A stretch of 64,000 nt of DNA from Conyzicola lurida (GCF_014204935.1 NZ_JACHMJ010000001.1:2852001-2916000), one strand, 5' to 3'. Counted from the stretch's first letter, positions 1 through 9,796 are shown. The notes: generated by a model from the sequence alone, not told the origin. A program made the numbers and translations.

Positions 1-3000
1 CGCCGTGACGGTCACAGTTCCGAGCTGGCCGAGCGGGACCGTGTAGGTGAAGTCGAACTCGCCCTCGGGGGTGACGCCGACCAGTCGCGAATCGTCGAAG
101 GCCGGGTCGCCGTTGCTGATGGTGACGTTCACCAGCAGCGTTCCGGTCGCCCATCCCTCGCCGTGGACGCTGATCACCTTGCCCTCGGTGACCGTCTCCT
201 CGATGACGTCGAGCAGCGGTGCCGCGGCGACGTTCGCCGTGTCGCTGGCGGGCGGGAAGCCTGCCTGCGCCTGGGTCACGGTCGCGGTGATGACCGTTCC
301 GTCGGGAGTTGTGCCCGGAACCGTGTAGTTCGCGGTGAACGTGCCGCCCGGGCCGGTGGCCTGGACGAACGGTCCGGCGAGCGGTAGTCCGTCAGCGAGG
401 TACGTGATTTCGACGTCGGTGTTGCCGACGATCCCGGTCCAACCCTGGCCGGTGAAGGTCAGCGGGGTACCGGCGACCACCGTGTCCTGCACGATGTTCG
501 CGGTCGGCTGCGGCACGACGACGCTGTCGTCGTTGGTCGCGGCGCCCTGGGTCGCCGTCGCCTGGATGGTTCCGAAGAATCCGGCCGGTACGACGAACGT
601 CGTCGAGAACGAGCCGTCGGGGTTCGCCTGGACGGTGCCGTCGGCGAGACCGGGAACGGGAACGCCGCCGGAGGTGTACTCGATGGTGATGTCGGGACCG
701 GGCACCCACGAGGCGCCGTTCACGTTCACCGTCTGTCCGGCGACAGCGGTCGGTTCGACGATGTCGATCGTCGGGTACGGGGTCACCAGCGCCGTGTCGG
801 CCGCCTCGTCACCGTCGTTCGCGCCGGTCGCGTTCACGGTGACCGATCCGACCGCGGTGAGCGGCACGGTGAAGGTCGTCTCCGGGATGTCGCCGCCGGC
901 GGTCGCCGTGACGGTGTCGGTGCCCAGCTCGACGCCGTTCGCGTCGACGAAGACGAGTCCGACGGTCTCGCCGTTGCCCCAGTCGCCACCGTCGACGGTG
1001 ATGTCGGAGCCGGCGACGACGGTGCCCTCTTGGATGTTGATGAAGGGCGTGCCCGGCGGGATGACGGCGACCGTGTCGGTGCGGACGTCAGCCCCCTGGG
1101 TGGCGCGCGCCGTAAGGGTCGCCGAGGTCCCCGGAGGAGTGGTGAAGGTGACCGCGAAGACGCCGTTGGCGTCGGCGGTCGGCGTCAGCGTGTCGAGAAC
1201 CGTCGCGCCGTCGAGCAGGTCGACGGTCAGCGCGGTGTTCGGCAGCCAGTTGATGCCGTTGACGGTGATGTCACCGCCGACCGGGACCGAGGTCTCGAGG
1301 ATGTTCACGGTGGGATTGCCGGTCACGACGACGGAGTCCGTAGGCGCGTAGAGGCCCTGGGTCGCCGTGACGGTGACCGGTCCGACGGTTCCGAGCGGGA
1401 TCGTCACGGGCGCGAGCGTGAAGGCTCCGCCGACAGCGGTGGCCGGGATGGCGGCACCGAGCGGTCCGCCCGGTGTGCTGAGCTGCACGCTGACGGGGCC
1501 GTCGGGGAAGTCCGCGCCGGTGATAGTGATCGTGTTGCCCTCTCGCACGGTGGTCTCGACGATGTCGACCGTCGGAGCCGCCTCGGCCAGAACCGTCGAC
1601 GAACCGAGCGAGACCTTGGCGAGGGTGGTTCCGGCGACTCCGGGGAGCAGCGTCAGGCTGATGGCGCGCACGGTGCTGGAGCCCGCGCCGAGGTCGCCCG
1701 GCGTGGCGACGGGGTTCGACGCCGTGACCGTCTGCGGCTGGTCGTTGATCCGTAGGTCGATCACGCGGTCGAGCACCGGGCCGAGCACGGTGGTGAGGGT
1801 GCCGACGACCGGGTTGATCACGCCGTTGAGGGCCGTCGTGATGGCCGGGCCGGACGCGGTCAGGGCGCCGGTCGCGGCCGTTCCGACGGCAGCGACGAGC
1901 GGGGTGACCAGGTTCGTTGTGAGAGCCGTGAGCAAGCCACCCAGCAGGGCGTTGACGGCCGGTCCGAGGATGGGACCGAGACCGGGGAGAACCTGGATCT
2001 GCGACAGGTCAGGGACGATCGCGCCCGCCGCCAGTTGCTGGATTGTGCCCGTGAGCGTGATCGGGGCGTTGATCACCGTGATGTTGCCGGCAGCGACGGC
2101 CCGGAGGTTGATGCTGACGGTGACCGTCGAGTTGTTGATCGCCGTGTTCAGCGCGGTGGTGATCGGTGCGGCAATCTTTCCGAGCGCGTTGGTCACACCC
2201 GCGGTCACGAGGCCGATCGTCTCGGCCGTGATGACCTCGGTGTTCGCCGGCAGGCCGTTGAGGTTGGGGCCGCCCGGGTTGACGATTTTGGCGAAGTCGA
2301 TCGTGACGGTGCCCGTGGTGAGGTTGACCGTGACCGCGTTGTCGTCGCTGACGATCACCGAGTTCGTGCCGAGCGCCTGGTCCACGACCGCGCCGAGGTC
2401 GGCGAGGTTGACGGTGATGGTCGGTGTGCCGAGGGTGACCACGGCGACGCCCGGCAGGTCGAGGCTGGTGCCGGCGTTGAGGTTGTTGACCAACGTCTGG
2501 AGGGTGCCGCCCGTGCCGACGAGGCCGTTGAGCTGCGTCGTCACGGTCGAGCCGACGCTGACGCCGGCCGCTCGCAGTTGCGTGGTCAGCGATGCCACGA
2601 GCGCGCTGTGCAGGTTGGCCTTCAGGTCGCTGACCCGGTACTGGTACACGGGAGCGCCACCCGCAGTGGCGGTGGCGTTCGACGCGACCGCTCCGATCTG
2701 CAGGTTGAGCTGGTCGACGATCTGGTCGGTCAGGCCGGCGACACCGAGCTGGCCGAGGAACTGGGTGAGGTTGACCTTCGCGTTGCCGCCGGCGGTGGGC
2801 GGTGCCGTCGGGCTGAGCGAGATCGAGCCGTCGTTGCTGACGAGGCCGGATGCCGCGATCGAGGAGGTCGGCGTCGTCGCCGCGTAGTTCTGCACGACGC
2901 CGAGCTCGCCGAGGTCGAGCAGACCGGGAGTCGCGCCGCCCGTGACGAGCGGCACCTGGACACCGGGCGCCACCTGGAGGGTGAGAGCGCTGTTGACCGC

Positions 3001-3243
3001 CGCCGCGTTGAGCGGGTTGGCCTGAGTGCCGGGGCCGGTCGGGCTTCCGGAACTCGCGGTACCGACATCCGCCAACTGCGCCTGCAGCAACGTCGACCCC
3101 AGGAACTGTGCGAGGGCCTGCGAATTGTCGGTCGGCGTCGGCAGCGCCTGTGCGGGCACCGACAGCCCCAATACGGAAAGTGCGGTCGCCGTGACCAGAG
3201 CTGTTGCCCCCATCAATCCGCGGCGTCGTGTTCGTGCGCTCAT
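1..3243 (-). CDS. Secreted choice-of-anchor G-type surface protein with Ig-like repeats (C-terminus off window)
   Basis: The minus frame is open from ATG at 3241-3243 to the left edge, giving 1081 visible residues with no stop. An arginine-rich N-terminus and hydrophobic core form a signal peptide ending near AQA at residue 33. Residues 34-540 are rich in Ala, Thr, Val, Asn and Leu and resemble the conserved head of actinobacterial choice-of-anchor G proteins. From about residue 555 there are six Ig-like modules of about 88-95 residues. Each opens with a P(T/F/L)x(D/N)I(V/L/Q)E-like strand, at nt about 1575, 1315, 1050, 780, 510 and 225, and ends in a TVTATQG-like strand. The role is probably surface display or adhesion, and the anchor would lie in the missing C-terminus. 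A GGGGG-type ribosome site precedes the ATG. The family name is from recollection of similar heads; the repeat architecture is seen directly. Confidence 0.7.
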   Translation of the reverse strand, partial: MSARTRRRGLMGATALVTATALSVLGLSVPAQALPTPTDNSQALAQFLGSTLLQAQLADVGTASSGSPTGPGTQANPLNAAAVNSALTLQVAPGVQVPLVTGGATPGLLDLGELGVVQNYAATTPTSSIAASGLVSNDGSISLSPTAPPTAGGNAKVNLTQFLGQLGVAGLTDQIVDQLNLQIGAVASNATATAGGAPVYQYRVSDLKANLHSALVASLTTQLRAAGVSVGSTVTTQLNGLVGTGGTLQTLVNNLNAGTSLDLPGVAVVTLGTPTITVNLADLGAVVDQALGTNSVIVSDDNAVTVNLTTGTVTIDFAKIVNPGGPNLNGLPANTEVITAETIGLVTAGVTNALGKIAAPITTALNTAINNSTVTVSINLRAVAAGNITVINAPITLTGTIQQLAAGAIVPDLSQIQVLPGLGPILGPAVNALLGGLLTALTTNLVTPLVAAVGTAATGALTASGPAITTALNGVINPVVGTLTTVLGPVLDRVIDLRINDQPQTVTASNPVATPGDLGAGSSTVRAISLTLLPGVAGTTLAKVSLGSSTVLAEAAPTVDIVETTVREGNTITITGADFPDGPVSVQLSTPGGPLGAAIPATAVGGAFTLAPVTIPLGTVGPVTVTATQGLYAPTDSVVVTGNPTVNILETSVPVGGDITVNGINWLPNTALTVDLLDGATVLDTLTPTADANGVFAVTFTTPPGTSATLTARATQGADVRTDTVAVIPPGTPFINIQEGTVVAGSDITVDGGDWGNGETVGLVFVDANGVELGTDTVTATAGGDIPETTFTVPLTAVGSVTVNATGANDGDEAADTALVTPYPTIDIVEPTAVAGQTVNVNGASWVPGPDITIEYTSGGVPVPGLADGTVQANPDGSFSTTFVVPAGFFGTIQATATQGAATNDDSVVVPQPTANIVQDTVVAGTPLTFTGQGWTGIVGNTDVEITYLADGLPLAGPFVQATGPGGTFTANYTVPGTTPDGTVITATVTQAQAGFPPASDTANVAAAPLLDVIEETVTEGKVISVHGEGWATGTLLVNVTISNGDPAFDDSRLVGVTPEGEFDFTYTVPLGQLGTVTVTA

Positions 3244-3665
3244 CGAAAAGCCCCCTGCTACCCGGTGTCACCCGCCCACTCCGGCGTACTTACGGGTCCG
3301 GATGAGCGACAGGCCCGCAAAGCAGAGCGGGCCCGGTACCGACGCTAGGGTCGGCCCCACAGCCAGACAATGCGCGCTGCTACCGAATAACTACGGGGGT
3401 AGACCCGCCGCGATACCGAGGAAATCGCGGTCGTCCGAGCGGCGGAATCCACCTCCGGAGGCCGTATATCCCAGCAAAGAGCCGGGCCATCCGGCCTACG
3501 CGGTCCAGCTGAGACGCTCTCAGTAGTTGCTACCGAGTTTTGTCGCTACGGACACTCAGCAACGCGACACTTTGTCATACCTGCAGGGGTGAAATTCTGG
3601 CCAATCGCTGTCAAAAGGTGGCCATTACCGAGAAGAAAGAGCATGATCGACGCGGGGAGGAAATT
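3244..3665. promoter_or_regulatory. Divergent promoter region between the surface protein and the LuxR-type regulator
   Basis: This 422-base stretch is clearly less GC-rich than its surroundings, especially after 3530, and no convincing gene lies in it. It holds a perfect palindrome CTGAGACGCTCTCAG at 3509-3523, an adjacent GTAGTTGCTAC at 3523-3533, and a CTACC/GGTAG pair at 3380-3384 and 3398-3402. These are plausible regulator sites for the divergent pair. No promoter boxes can be named with confidence. Confidence 0.4.
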
Positions 3666-6389
3666 GTGAAAGCACTTCAGTATCGAAGGTTTCGCGACGA
3701 AGTAGTCGCGCATTACGAGGCTCTTGGCGCTGCTCGCCGATCCGAAATCGACAGGATCGAAAGGTCCCTTCGCAAAGGGATCAGTGTCATTCTCACAGGC
3801 CACACAGGAATGGGCAAAAGTTTCGTCGCATCCACCCTGGTGGAGCGCATCGAACCGGGCATGCATGAGGCGAACGACAACTCGGTCATCCGCTGCACAC
3901 GGTCACGCGACGTCGCGCGACTACTGAGATTGCAGGGCGACCACGGCGAATCGCGAGGGATCGTGACCATCGAGGATGCTCACGTGCTGTCGCTCGAGAA
4001 CCTCCAGGGCCTCGTCGACTTCGTGGGCAGCACCGACCGTCCCGTCCTGATCACTCTCGACATCAACCCGGTGGGGCCGGCGACCGCGGAGTCCGTGGCG
4101 CGCACGCGCACCATCACGTCGTTGTGGGCCGATCTCGGTCTCGAGCGTGTCGACCTCTCGGGGGTCGGATTCACCGAGGCCTCCGCCATGATCGACGACG
4201 CCTGCGGACACGAGGGCCTCGACGTCGTCACCCGCGCGCGCATCGTGCACGGCGCGGCCGGCAACCCGAAACTCATCGGCGAGCTCACCCGGGAGGCCCT
4301 GCGCAACCCGGGAAGCGTCGACATGGGCAGCGCGTCGCTGATCCTGGGGCCGAACACGCTGCCCCCGCGCATCCTCGACCTCGCCCGTGAGCGTCTTCTC
4401 GACCTCAGCGACGTCGACGAGTACGCCCTGATCACGCTCGCCAAGCTCGGTACGATCCCCTACGTCCGCGCCGCGCGGCTCGTCGGGCAGGCCCCGCTGC
4501 GCTCGCTGCTGCGACGCGGGCTCGTCAGCCACGAGCCGGGGGCGTCCGAATTCGTCGCCGCCAACCTGCTCTATGCGAGCGCTGCCCAGCTGCTGCGCGA
4601 GGTGGAGAACCCGCTCGACGCGGAGCACGCGGTCGAGAAACTGCTGTTGTCCGACCTGCGGATGGGCGAATCGCTCACGTCGTCGGAGTGCGTGGTGCTG
4701 TCGACCTACTGGGTGAACAACCCGGACGCGGACCCCCTCGACGGGCTGAGCGCGGAGAAATCCGCGAGCGTCCTCTGCCGCGCCGCCCGTCGGGCCGACG
4801 TGTGGGGGCTGCCCGCGGCATCCGAAGTATTCGCCCGTCGTTCGATGGCACTCGCACCCGCGGTGCCGGCCGTCCACTCGCTGTCGCGGGCGCTCGCCGG
4901 CCAGGGTCGCGTCAACGCAGCCCTCGACCTGCTCGAGCGGGACACGACGCCCCACACCGTGCCGCGGGAAGACGTCGATCTCGCCATGTGGTGGATCCTG
5001 CTGAGCGGCTGGGTGCCCGACAGCGAGCAACGGCGTGGCACCATGGTCGGGATCACCACCGGCTGGGGCACGGTCGACCCCCTGCTTGCCGCCATCGGGG
5101 AGCTCACAGAGATGTTCGGCGAACTGATCTCGAGCGATTACGAGGACGGCATCGACGCTCTCAACGCCTTCGCCGCAGACGAGTCGAAGCCGATGCCGTT
5201 GCGGCTCCGGGCGCTCACCCTGCTCGTGTCGACGTACTCGCACCGTGGCGAGCCCGCGGAACTCGACAGGGCCTACACCGACGGGCGTGCGCTGGTCGGC
5301 GAGATCGCCGCATCCCGCAGCTTTCGCACTTACAGCGACGACCACACGGCCGCCGCGATCTTCATTGCCCGCGCGGGCTTCACGTTGTCGCAGCAGGGCG
5401 AGTCGCGGGTGCAGCTCTCCCACGACCTCGACGTCTACGCGCTCCGTGCCGTGCTGGAGGGCAACGAGTTGGAACTCGCCCTCGTCAACGCGGTGTCCGG
5501 CTCGCTGAGCCTGTCGTCGCAGAACGCCGCGCGTGCCGAGGTGGAACTGGCCCGCGCCGAGGCCGGCTTGCGATTCAAGACCGAGCCCGAGACCTCGTTC
5601 GTCGTACGCCTGTTGCGCGCGGTGTCGCTGTTCGCCCTCAACCGGCCGGACGAGGCGATGGAGATCTTCGGCAGCATGTCGCCGGCGGAACTGACGAGCG
5701 AACCGTGGATGGAGTTCTACTCCCGCTACATCCGCATCCTGCTCGACGTGAACCCCGCCGACATGACGAAGACCCACGCGGCGCTGCTCGACCTCGCGGA
5801 CTACAAAAAAGGCCGCTACCGCCAGGTGAGCATGACCGGCGCGTATCTCGCGTCGCGGGCCGGTGCACCGCTGGACAAGCTGGTCGCGTTGATGGACGGC
5901 TTCGAGTCGCTCGGCCACTCGCACATCGCCGACGTCTACGAGGAGCACGTGCGTGCCGAGGCCGCCGGCGACGCGTTCCGCCTCGACGCCGTCGGCTCGA
6001 GGCTCGAGGAGTTCGGCCTCAGCGAGGAAGCGGCGTGGGCGTTCTCGCTTGCCATGACCGCTCACCTCGGGCACGGCCGCTCGGCCGAAGCGGTCGTCAG
6101 CCGTGCCCGCCGCGACGCGCAGGCGCGTCAGCCGCTCAGCCCGGTGACGGCGGTGGTGCCGGCCAGCAACGCCGCAGCGCGCGACAATGTGGCGCGGCTC
6201 ACCCGCCGCGAGCTCGAGATCGCCCAGCTCGCCGGCATCGGCCTGAGCAACTCGGAGATCGCCAGCAGGCTGTTCCTCAGCGTCCGCACCGTGGAGTCCC
6301 ACGTGCTGCAGGCCCGGGTCAAGCTCGGAGCGAGCCGCCGCAGCGAGCTCGGCCTCTACCTCGCCGACGTGGGCAGCAAGGTCTCCTGA
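3666..6389 (+). CDS. LuxR-family regulator with N-terminal AAA/STAND ATPase (LAL type)
   Basis: A 907-residue protein. Walker A GHTGMGKS lies at residues 45-52 and a Walker B-like GIVTIEDAHV at 98-107. A long alpha-helical, TPR-like middle follows, and a C-terminal LuxR helix-turn-helix (residues about 845-900) has TRRELEIAQLAGIGLSNSEIA followed by RTVESHV. This is the layout of large ATP-binding LuxR (MalT-like) activators, which bind a ligand through the middle region and then activate transcription. GTG at 3666 was chosen because GGGGAGG at 3654-3660 sits five bases upstream. An in-frame ATG at 3540 would add an AT-rich, unconvincing 42-residue leader. Its neighbour is the divergent surface protein, a possible target. 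The inducer is unknown. Confidence 0.8.
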   Translation: MKALQYRRFRDEVVAHYEALGAARRSEIDRIERSLRKGISVILTGHTGMGKSFVASTLVERIEPGMHEANDNSVIRCTRSRDVARLLRLQGDHGESRGIVTIEDAHVLSLENLQGLVDFVGSTDRPVLITLDINPVGPATAESVARTRTITSLWADLGLERVDLSGVGFTEASAMIDDACGHEGLDVVTRARIVHGAAGNPKLIGELTREALRNPGSVDMGSASLILGPNTLPPRILDLARERLLDLSDVDEYALITLAKLGTIPYVRAARLVGQAPLRSLLRRGLVSHEPGASEFVAANLLYASAAQLLREVENPLDAEHAVEKLLLSDLRMGESLTSSECVVLSTYWVNNPDADPLDGLSAEKSASVLCRAARRADVWGLPAASEVFARRSMALAPAVPAVHSLSRALAGQGRVNAALDLLERDTTPHTVPREDVDLAMWWILLSGWVPDSEQRRGTMVGITTGWGTVDPLLAAIGELTEMFGELISSDYEDGIDALNAFAADESKPMPLRLRALTLLVSTYSHRGEPAELDRAYTDGRALVGEIAASRSFRTYSDDHTAAAIFIARAGFTLSQQGESRVQLSHDLDVYALRAVLEGNELELALVNAVSGSLSLSSQNAARAEVELARAEAGLRFKTEPETSFVVRLLRAVSLFALNRPDEAMEIFGSMSPAELTSEPWMEFYSRYIRILLDVNPADMTKTHAALLDLADYKKGRYRQVSMTGAYLASRAGAPLDKLVALMDGFESLGHSHIADVYEEHVRAEAAGDAFRLDAVGSRLEEFGLSEEAAWAFSLAMTAHLGHGRSAEAVVSRARRDAQARQPLSPVTAVVPASNAAARDNVARLTRRELEIAQLAGIGLSNSEIASRLFLSVRTVESHVLQARVKLGASRRSELGLYLADVGSKVS

Positions 6390-6404
6390 CCCCTGCCGCG
6401 ACGT

Positions 6405-6428
6405 CCGCGCCCGCATATTCGGGCGCGG
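6405..6428. terminator. Hairpin between convergent regulator and GH35 genes
   Basis: A perfect 9-bp stem CCGCGCCCG/CGGGCGCGG with a 6-base loop lies in the 70-base gap between two convergent stops. A second stem GGCGCCG/CGGCGCC follows within 30 bases. There is no clear T-run, so a bidirectional terminator is an inference. Confidence 0.5.
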
Positions 6429-6459
6429 GCGCCGCTTCGGCGTATCGAGGTCGGCGCCG

Positions 6460-8265
6460 CTAGAACTCGGTGTGCCCGAGATCGGGCGCGGCGACGAAGC
6501 GCGCCATGGGATCCGCGATCGCGAGCGTCTCGAAGACCACCAGCTCGTTGCGCCCGGGGCGCAACAGCGGGCCCGGCACGTAGAGCGTCGACCCCGGACC
6601 GCGGCTCCAGTACCGTCCGAGGTTGAAGCCGTTCACGAAGACGTTGCCCTTGCCCCAGCCGGCCGTGCTGAGGAACAGGTCGACCGGCTCGTCGATCTCG
6701 AACACCGCACCCGCGAAGGCGGGGCCGCTGACAGGCCCGATGGATGCCGCGGCGAACACGCCCGCGGGCGGCGCATCGAGGTCGATCGGCAGCACGCTCC
6801 ACGACGTCAGTTCGGTGCGTTCCCCCGTGGCGGTGGCGCCGAGCACCGCGGGACCGAGGAGCCCCTTCGACTCGCCGATGCGCTCGCCGTAGTTCACCCG
6901 CCCCTGGTCCTCGACGAGGATCTCGAGCACACCGGGTCCGGGCACGACGAGCGCGGTGTCGTGCTGGTCGCGGCTCAGCACGCCGACCGGCGCACCGTCG
7001 AGGAACACCTGCGCGCGGTCGCGCACCTCGCCGAACGAGAGCACGCCGTCGCGGTCGACGGCGGTGCGGTACAGGGCAAACCCGCGGAAGTGGCCGATCT
7101 CGTCGAGTGTCGGCAGGTGGTCGTACTCTCCCCACGATCCGAGGGAGGAGGAACCCGATGCGACGGCCGCGGCGAGGGAGACGGTGGTGTCGAGCGCCAC
7201 CTCGAACACGGGCGCGGGCGCGCTGGCGACGGGCACCTCGTCGGGCACGGGGGCGTACTTCGCGATCACGTCGCGGAAAGCCCAGAACTTCGGTCCGGGC
7301 TCGCCGGACTCCGTGAGCGGGGCGTCGTAGTCGTAGGACGTGACGGTGGGCTGGTACACGCCCTTGTCGTTGGCGCCGTTGGTGAAGCCGAAGTTGGTGC
7401 CGCCGTGCAGCATGTAGAGGTTGACCGAGGCGCCGGTCGCGAGCAGCTCGTCGAGTTCGGCGGCGGCCTCCTCGGCTCCGGTGGTGTGGTGGTGCGCACC
7501 CCAGTAGTCGAACCAGCCGTTCCAGAACTCGGCGCACATGAGCGGGCCGGTGGGCTGGTGGGCGCGCAACGTGGCGAGGCGCTCGGTGGCGCGGGAGCCG
7601 AACGACGCGGTCTTGTGCAGTTCGGGAAGGCTGCCGTCGTCGAGCATCTGGTCGGTGGGCTGGTCGATCGTAGTGAACGGCACGGTGATCCCGCCGGCGC
7701 GGTTGAGGTCGACGAGCGCGCGCAGGTAGTCCTTGTCGTCGCTGTACGCCCCGTACTCGTTCTCGATCTGCACGAGGATGACCGGTCCGCCGTTCTCGAT
7801 CTGCCGCTCGGCGACGATCGGCAGCAGGGCGTCGAAGTACTCGGCGATGGCGGCGAGGTAGCGCGGCTCGTTGCGGCGCACACCGACCTCGGGGTCGGTG
7901 AACAGCCAGGCGGGCAGGCCGCCGTTGTCCCACTCGGCGCAGATGAACGGGCCGGGCCGCACGATCGCGTACAGCCCCTCGGCGGCCACGAGGTCGAGGA
8001 AGCGGGCGAGGTCGAGCCCGCCCGCGGTGTCGAATTCGCCGCGACGGCGGGAGTGCTCGTTCCACGGCACGTAGGTCTCGATCGTGTTGAGCCCCATCAG
8101 CTTGGCCTTGTGGATGCGGTCGGCCCAGAGGTCGGGGTGCACGCGGAAGTAGTGCAGTGCCCCGGAGAGGATGCGGAACGGTTTGCCGTCGAGCAGGAAG
8201 TCGTGCTCGCCGATGGCGAAGCTGCGGGCCGTCGTGGCCGGGGTCTGTGCTGCCGGGTACGTCAC
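6460..8265 (-). CDS. Beta-galactosidase, glycoside hydrolase family 35
   Basis: A 601-residue cytoplasmic enzyme (no signal peptide) that should cleave terminal beta-galactosyl residues from imported oligosaccharides. The N-terminal half is a GH35 TIM barrel. It has the substrate motif RPGPFICAEWDNGG (103-116), acid/base Glu170 in QIENEYG and nucleophile Glu246 in CAEFWNGW; the C-terminal half would be beta-sandwich. GTG at 8265 is chosen because AGGAG lies seven bases upstream, and the upstream open frame runs into the binding-protein gene and is spurious. It is the last gene of the operon binding protein-permease-permease-GH35, so the importer probably carries beta-galactosides. The length is normal for short bacterial GH35 enzymes. 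Exact substrate linkage is not evident. Confidence 0.9.
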   Translation of the reverse strand: MTYPAAQTPATTARSFAIGEHDFLLDGKPFRILSGALHYFRVHPDLWADRIHKAKLMGLNTIETYVPWNEHSRRRGEFDTAGGLDLARFLDLVAAEGLYAIVRPGPFICAEWDNGGLPAWLFTDPEVGVRRNEPRYLAAIAEYFDALLPIVAERQIENGGPVILVQIENEYGAYSDDKDYLRALVDLNRAGGITVPFTTIDQPTDQMLDDGSLPELHKTASFGSRATERLATLRAHQPTGPLMCAEFWNGWFDYWGAHHHTTGAEEAAAELDELLATGASVNLYMLHGGTNFGFTNGANDKGVYQPTVTSYDYDAPLTESGEPGPKFWAFRDVIAKYAPVPDEVPVASAPAPVFEVALDTTVSLAAAVASGSSSLGSWGEYDHLPTLDEIGHFRGFALYRTAVDRDGVLSFGEVRDRAQVFLDGAPVGVLSRDQHDTALVVPGPGVLEILVEDQGRVNYGERIGESKGLLGPAVLGATATGERTELTSWSVLPIDLDAPPAGVFAAASIGPVSGPAFAGAVFEIDEPVDLFLSTAGWGKGNVFVNGFNLGRYWSRGPGSTLYVPGPLLRPGRNELVVFETLAIADPMARFVAAPDLGHTEF

Positions 8266-8296
8266 CGGGGCTCCTTGTGTCGTGCGTGGAAATGGT

Positions 8297-8325
8297 GCGG
8301 GCGCTCCCCCTCGGGAAGCGCCCGC
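8297..8325 (-). other. Intergenic stem-loop between the binding-protein and GH35 genes
   Basis: GCGGGCGCT/AGCGCCCGC forms a perfect 9-bp stem with an 11-base loop, in the 83-base gap of the operon. There is no U-tract. It probably stabilises the upstream binding-protein message or attenuates GH35 expression. Confidence 0.6.
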
Positions 8326-8348
8326 GTGTCGTGCATCGTGCTGTGCTG

Positions 8349-9692
8349 CTACTTCGCGGTGACCGTGAAGCCCTGGTCGTTGCCGTAGTCGGCCGACGCG
8401 GTCTCCCACGACTCGAGGCCGCTGTTCAGGTCGCTCTTCGACGCGTAGGACTGGCCCACGGTATCGCCGAAGATGCTGTTCGAGTAGACCTGGAACGGCA
8501 GGTAGGTCCAGCCCGGAACCACGTCGGCGATCGACTGTGCGAAGACCTGGTTGATCTGCTGGCCGCCGAAGTACTCGCTCTCGTAGTTCAGGAACTCGTC
8601 GGACTCGAGGTCGGCCGTGGTGGACGGGAATCCGCCGCCGTCGATCGAGATCTGGGCTCCGGCGCCCTGGTTCATCCACTGCACGAAGCCGGCGGCGACG
8701 AGCTTGTTGTCGCTGCCCTTGAGCACCGCGTCGGCGCTGCCGCCGTTCTCGCTGCTCGCGGGGGTGCCGTCGTAGGTCGGCAGCGGAGCGACGCGCCAGT
8801 TGCCGGCGGCCGCGGGCACGCCGGACTCGAGGTTGCCGGGCATCCAGGCGCCGATGTTCAGCGTCGCGATGGTTCCGTCGGCGAGTCCCTTGTACCACTC
8901 GTCGCTCCACGACGAGATGGGGGCGACCAGGTCGTTCTCGGTGAGCTGGCTCCACATGTCGGCGAACTTCTTCGAGCCCTCGTCCTGGAGGTCGATCGTC
9001 ACGTCGGTGCCGTCGGTGGAGTACGGCTGACCGCCGGCCTGCCAGATCATGCTCGTGGTGAAGCCGGCGTCGCCGGTGTCGTTGGTGATGTAGGCGTCGG
9101 GGTTGGCCGCGTGGATGGTGTTCGCCGCGGCGATGTACTCGTCCCATGTGGTCGGCACCGCGATACCGAGCGAGTCGAACACCGTCTGGTTGTAGAACAT
9201 GGCCATGGGGCCGGAGTCCTGGGGCAGCGCGTAGATGCCGCCGTCGAGGCTCACGGAGTTCCACGTGCTGGCCGTGAAGTCGTCTTCGAAGTCGGCGAAA
9301 CCGAAGTCGGTGAGATCGACCAGGGCGTCGGCGAGCCCGAACTGGGGCATCGCGTAGTACTCGATCTGTGCGACATCCGGACCGCCCGAGCCAGCCTTGA
9401 TGGCGTTCTGGAGCTTGATGTACTGGTCGTTGCCCGTTCCGGCGTTGACGACCTCGACAGTGACGTTCGGGTATTCGGCTTCGAACCCGGCGGCGAGATC
9501 GTCGAGCTGCGGTGCCCAACCCCACACCGTGATGGTGCTCTTCTCCTGCAGTGCCGCTTCGATGTCGGCAGCGGTGCCCGAGTCGGCTCCGCCTCCGGCC
9601 GAGGGTGCGCACGCCGCGAGGGCGAGGCCCACGACGAGCCCGGTCGCGACGACGGCCGTCGTGCGACGGACCTTGCTGTGGTGCAACTTCAT
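8349..9692 (-). CDS. Sugar ABC transporter substrate-binding lipoprotein (galactoside-type)
   Basis: A 447-residue family 1 extracellular solute-binding protein of the MalE/UgpB kind. A basic N-terminus and hydrophobic stretch lead to the lipobox LAAC with Cys28, followed by a Gly/Ser-rich linker. The mature part has the typical ITVWGWAPQLDDLAAGFEAE opening. It should be anchored outside the membrane and deliver a sugar to the two permeases encoded just downstream on the opposite map side (9797-11655). ATG at 9692 has an AAAGGC ribosome site. Operon context (GH35, LacI with visible operators) suggests a beta-galactoside or galacto-oligosaccharide ligand. The ligand itself cannot be read from sequence. 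Confidence 0.88.
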   Translation of the reverse strand: MKLHHSKVRRTTAVVATGLVVGLALAACAPSAGGGADSGTAADIEAALQEKSTITVWGWAPQLDDLAAGFEAEYPNVTVEVVNAGTGNDQYIKLQNAIKAGSGGPDVAQIEYYAMPQFGLADALVDLTDFGFADFEDDFTASTWNSVSLDGGIYALPQDSGPMAMFYNQTVFDSLGIAVPTTWDEYIAAANTIHAANPDAYITNDTGDAGFTTSMIWQAGGQPYSTDGTDVTIDLQDEGSKKFADMWSQLTENDLVAPISSWSDEWYKGLADGTIATLNIGAWMPGNLESGVPAAAGNWRVAPLPTYDGTPASSENGGSADAVLKGSDNKLVAAGFVQWMNQGAGAQISIDGGGFPSTTADLESDEFLNYESEYFGGQQINQVFAQSIADVVPGWTYLPFQVYSNSIFGDTVGQSYASKSDLNSGLESWETASADYGNDQGFTVTAK

Positions 9693-9796
9693 TGTTCTGC
9701 CTTTCACTTCCTTGTAAACGGTGGGCAGGGAATCTGCCCGCGGAGATGTGATTCGTACTCGCGCTGCCGGTCTCCTCCGGCGGCGCACGCTCGTGG

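Noticed and set aside
335-2887. Long plus-strand open frames at the left end
   Set aside because: They are antisense shadows of the continuous minus-strand surface-protein frame, which has a signal peptide and regular Ig-like modules; the plus-strand products have no recognisable domain.
3921-6416. 831-residue minus-strand frame opposite the LuxR-type regulator
   Set aside because: Arg/Ala/His-rich antisense frame without domains; the plus-strand gene has Walker and helix-turn-helix motifs.
6460-9612. Single 1050-residue minus-strand frame joining GH35 to sequence over the binding-protein gene
   Set aside because: The N-terminal third is an Arg-rich shadow of the receptor gene; GH35 has its own GTG with AGGAG at 8265.
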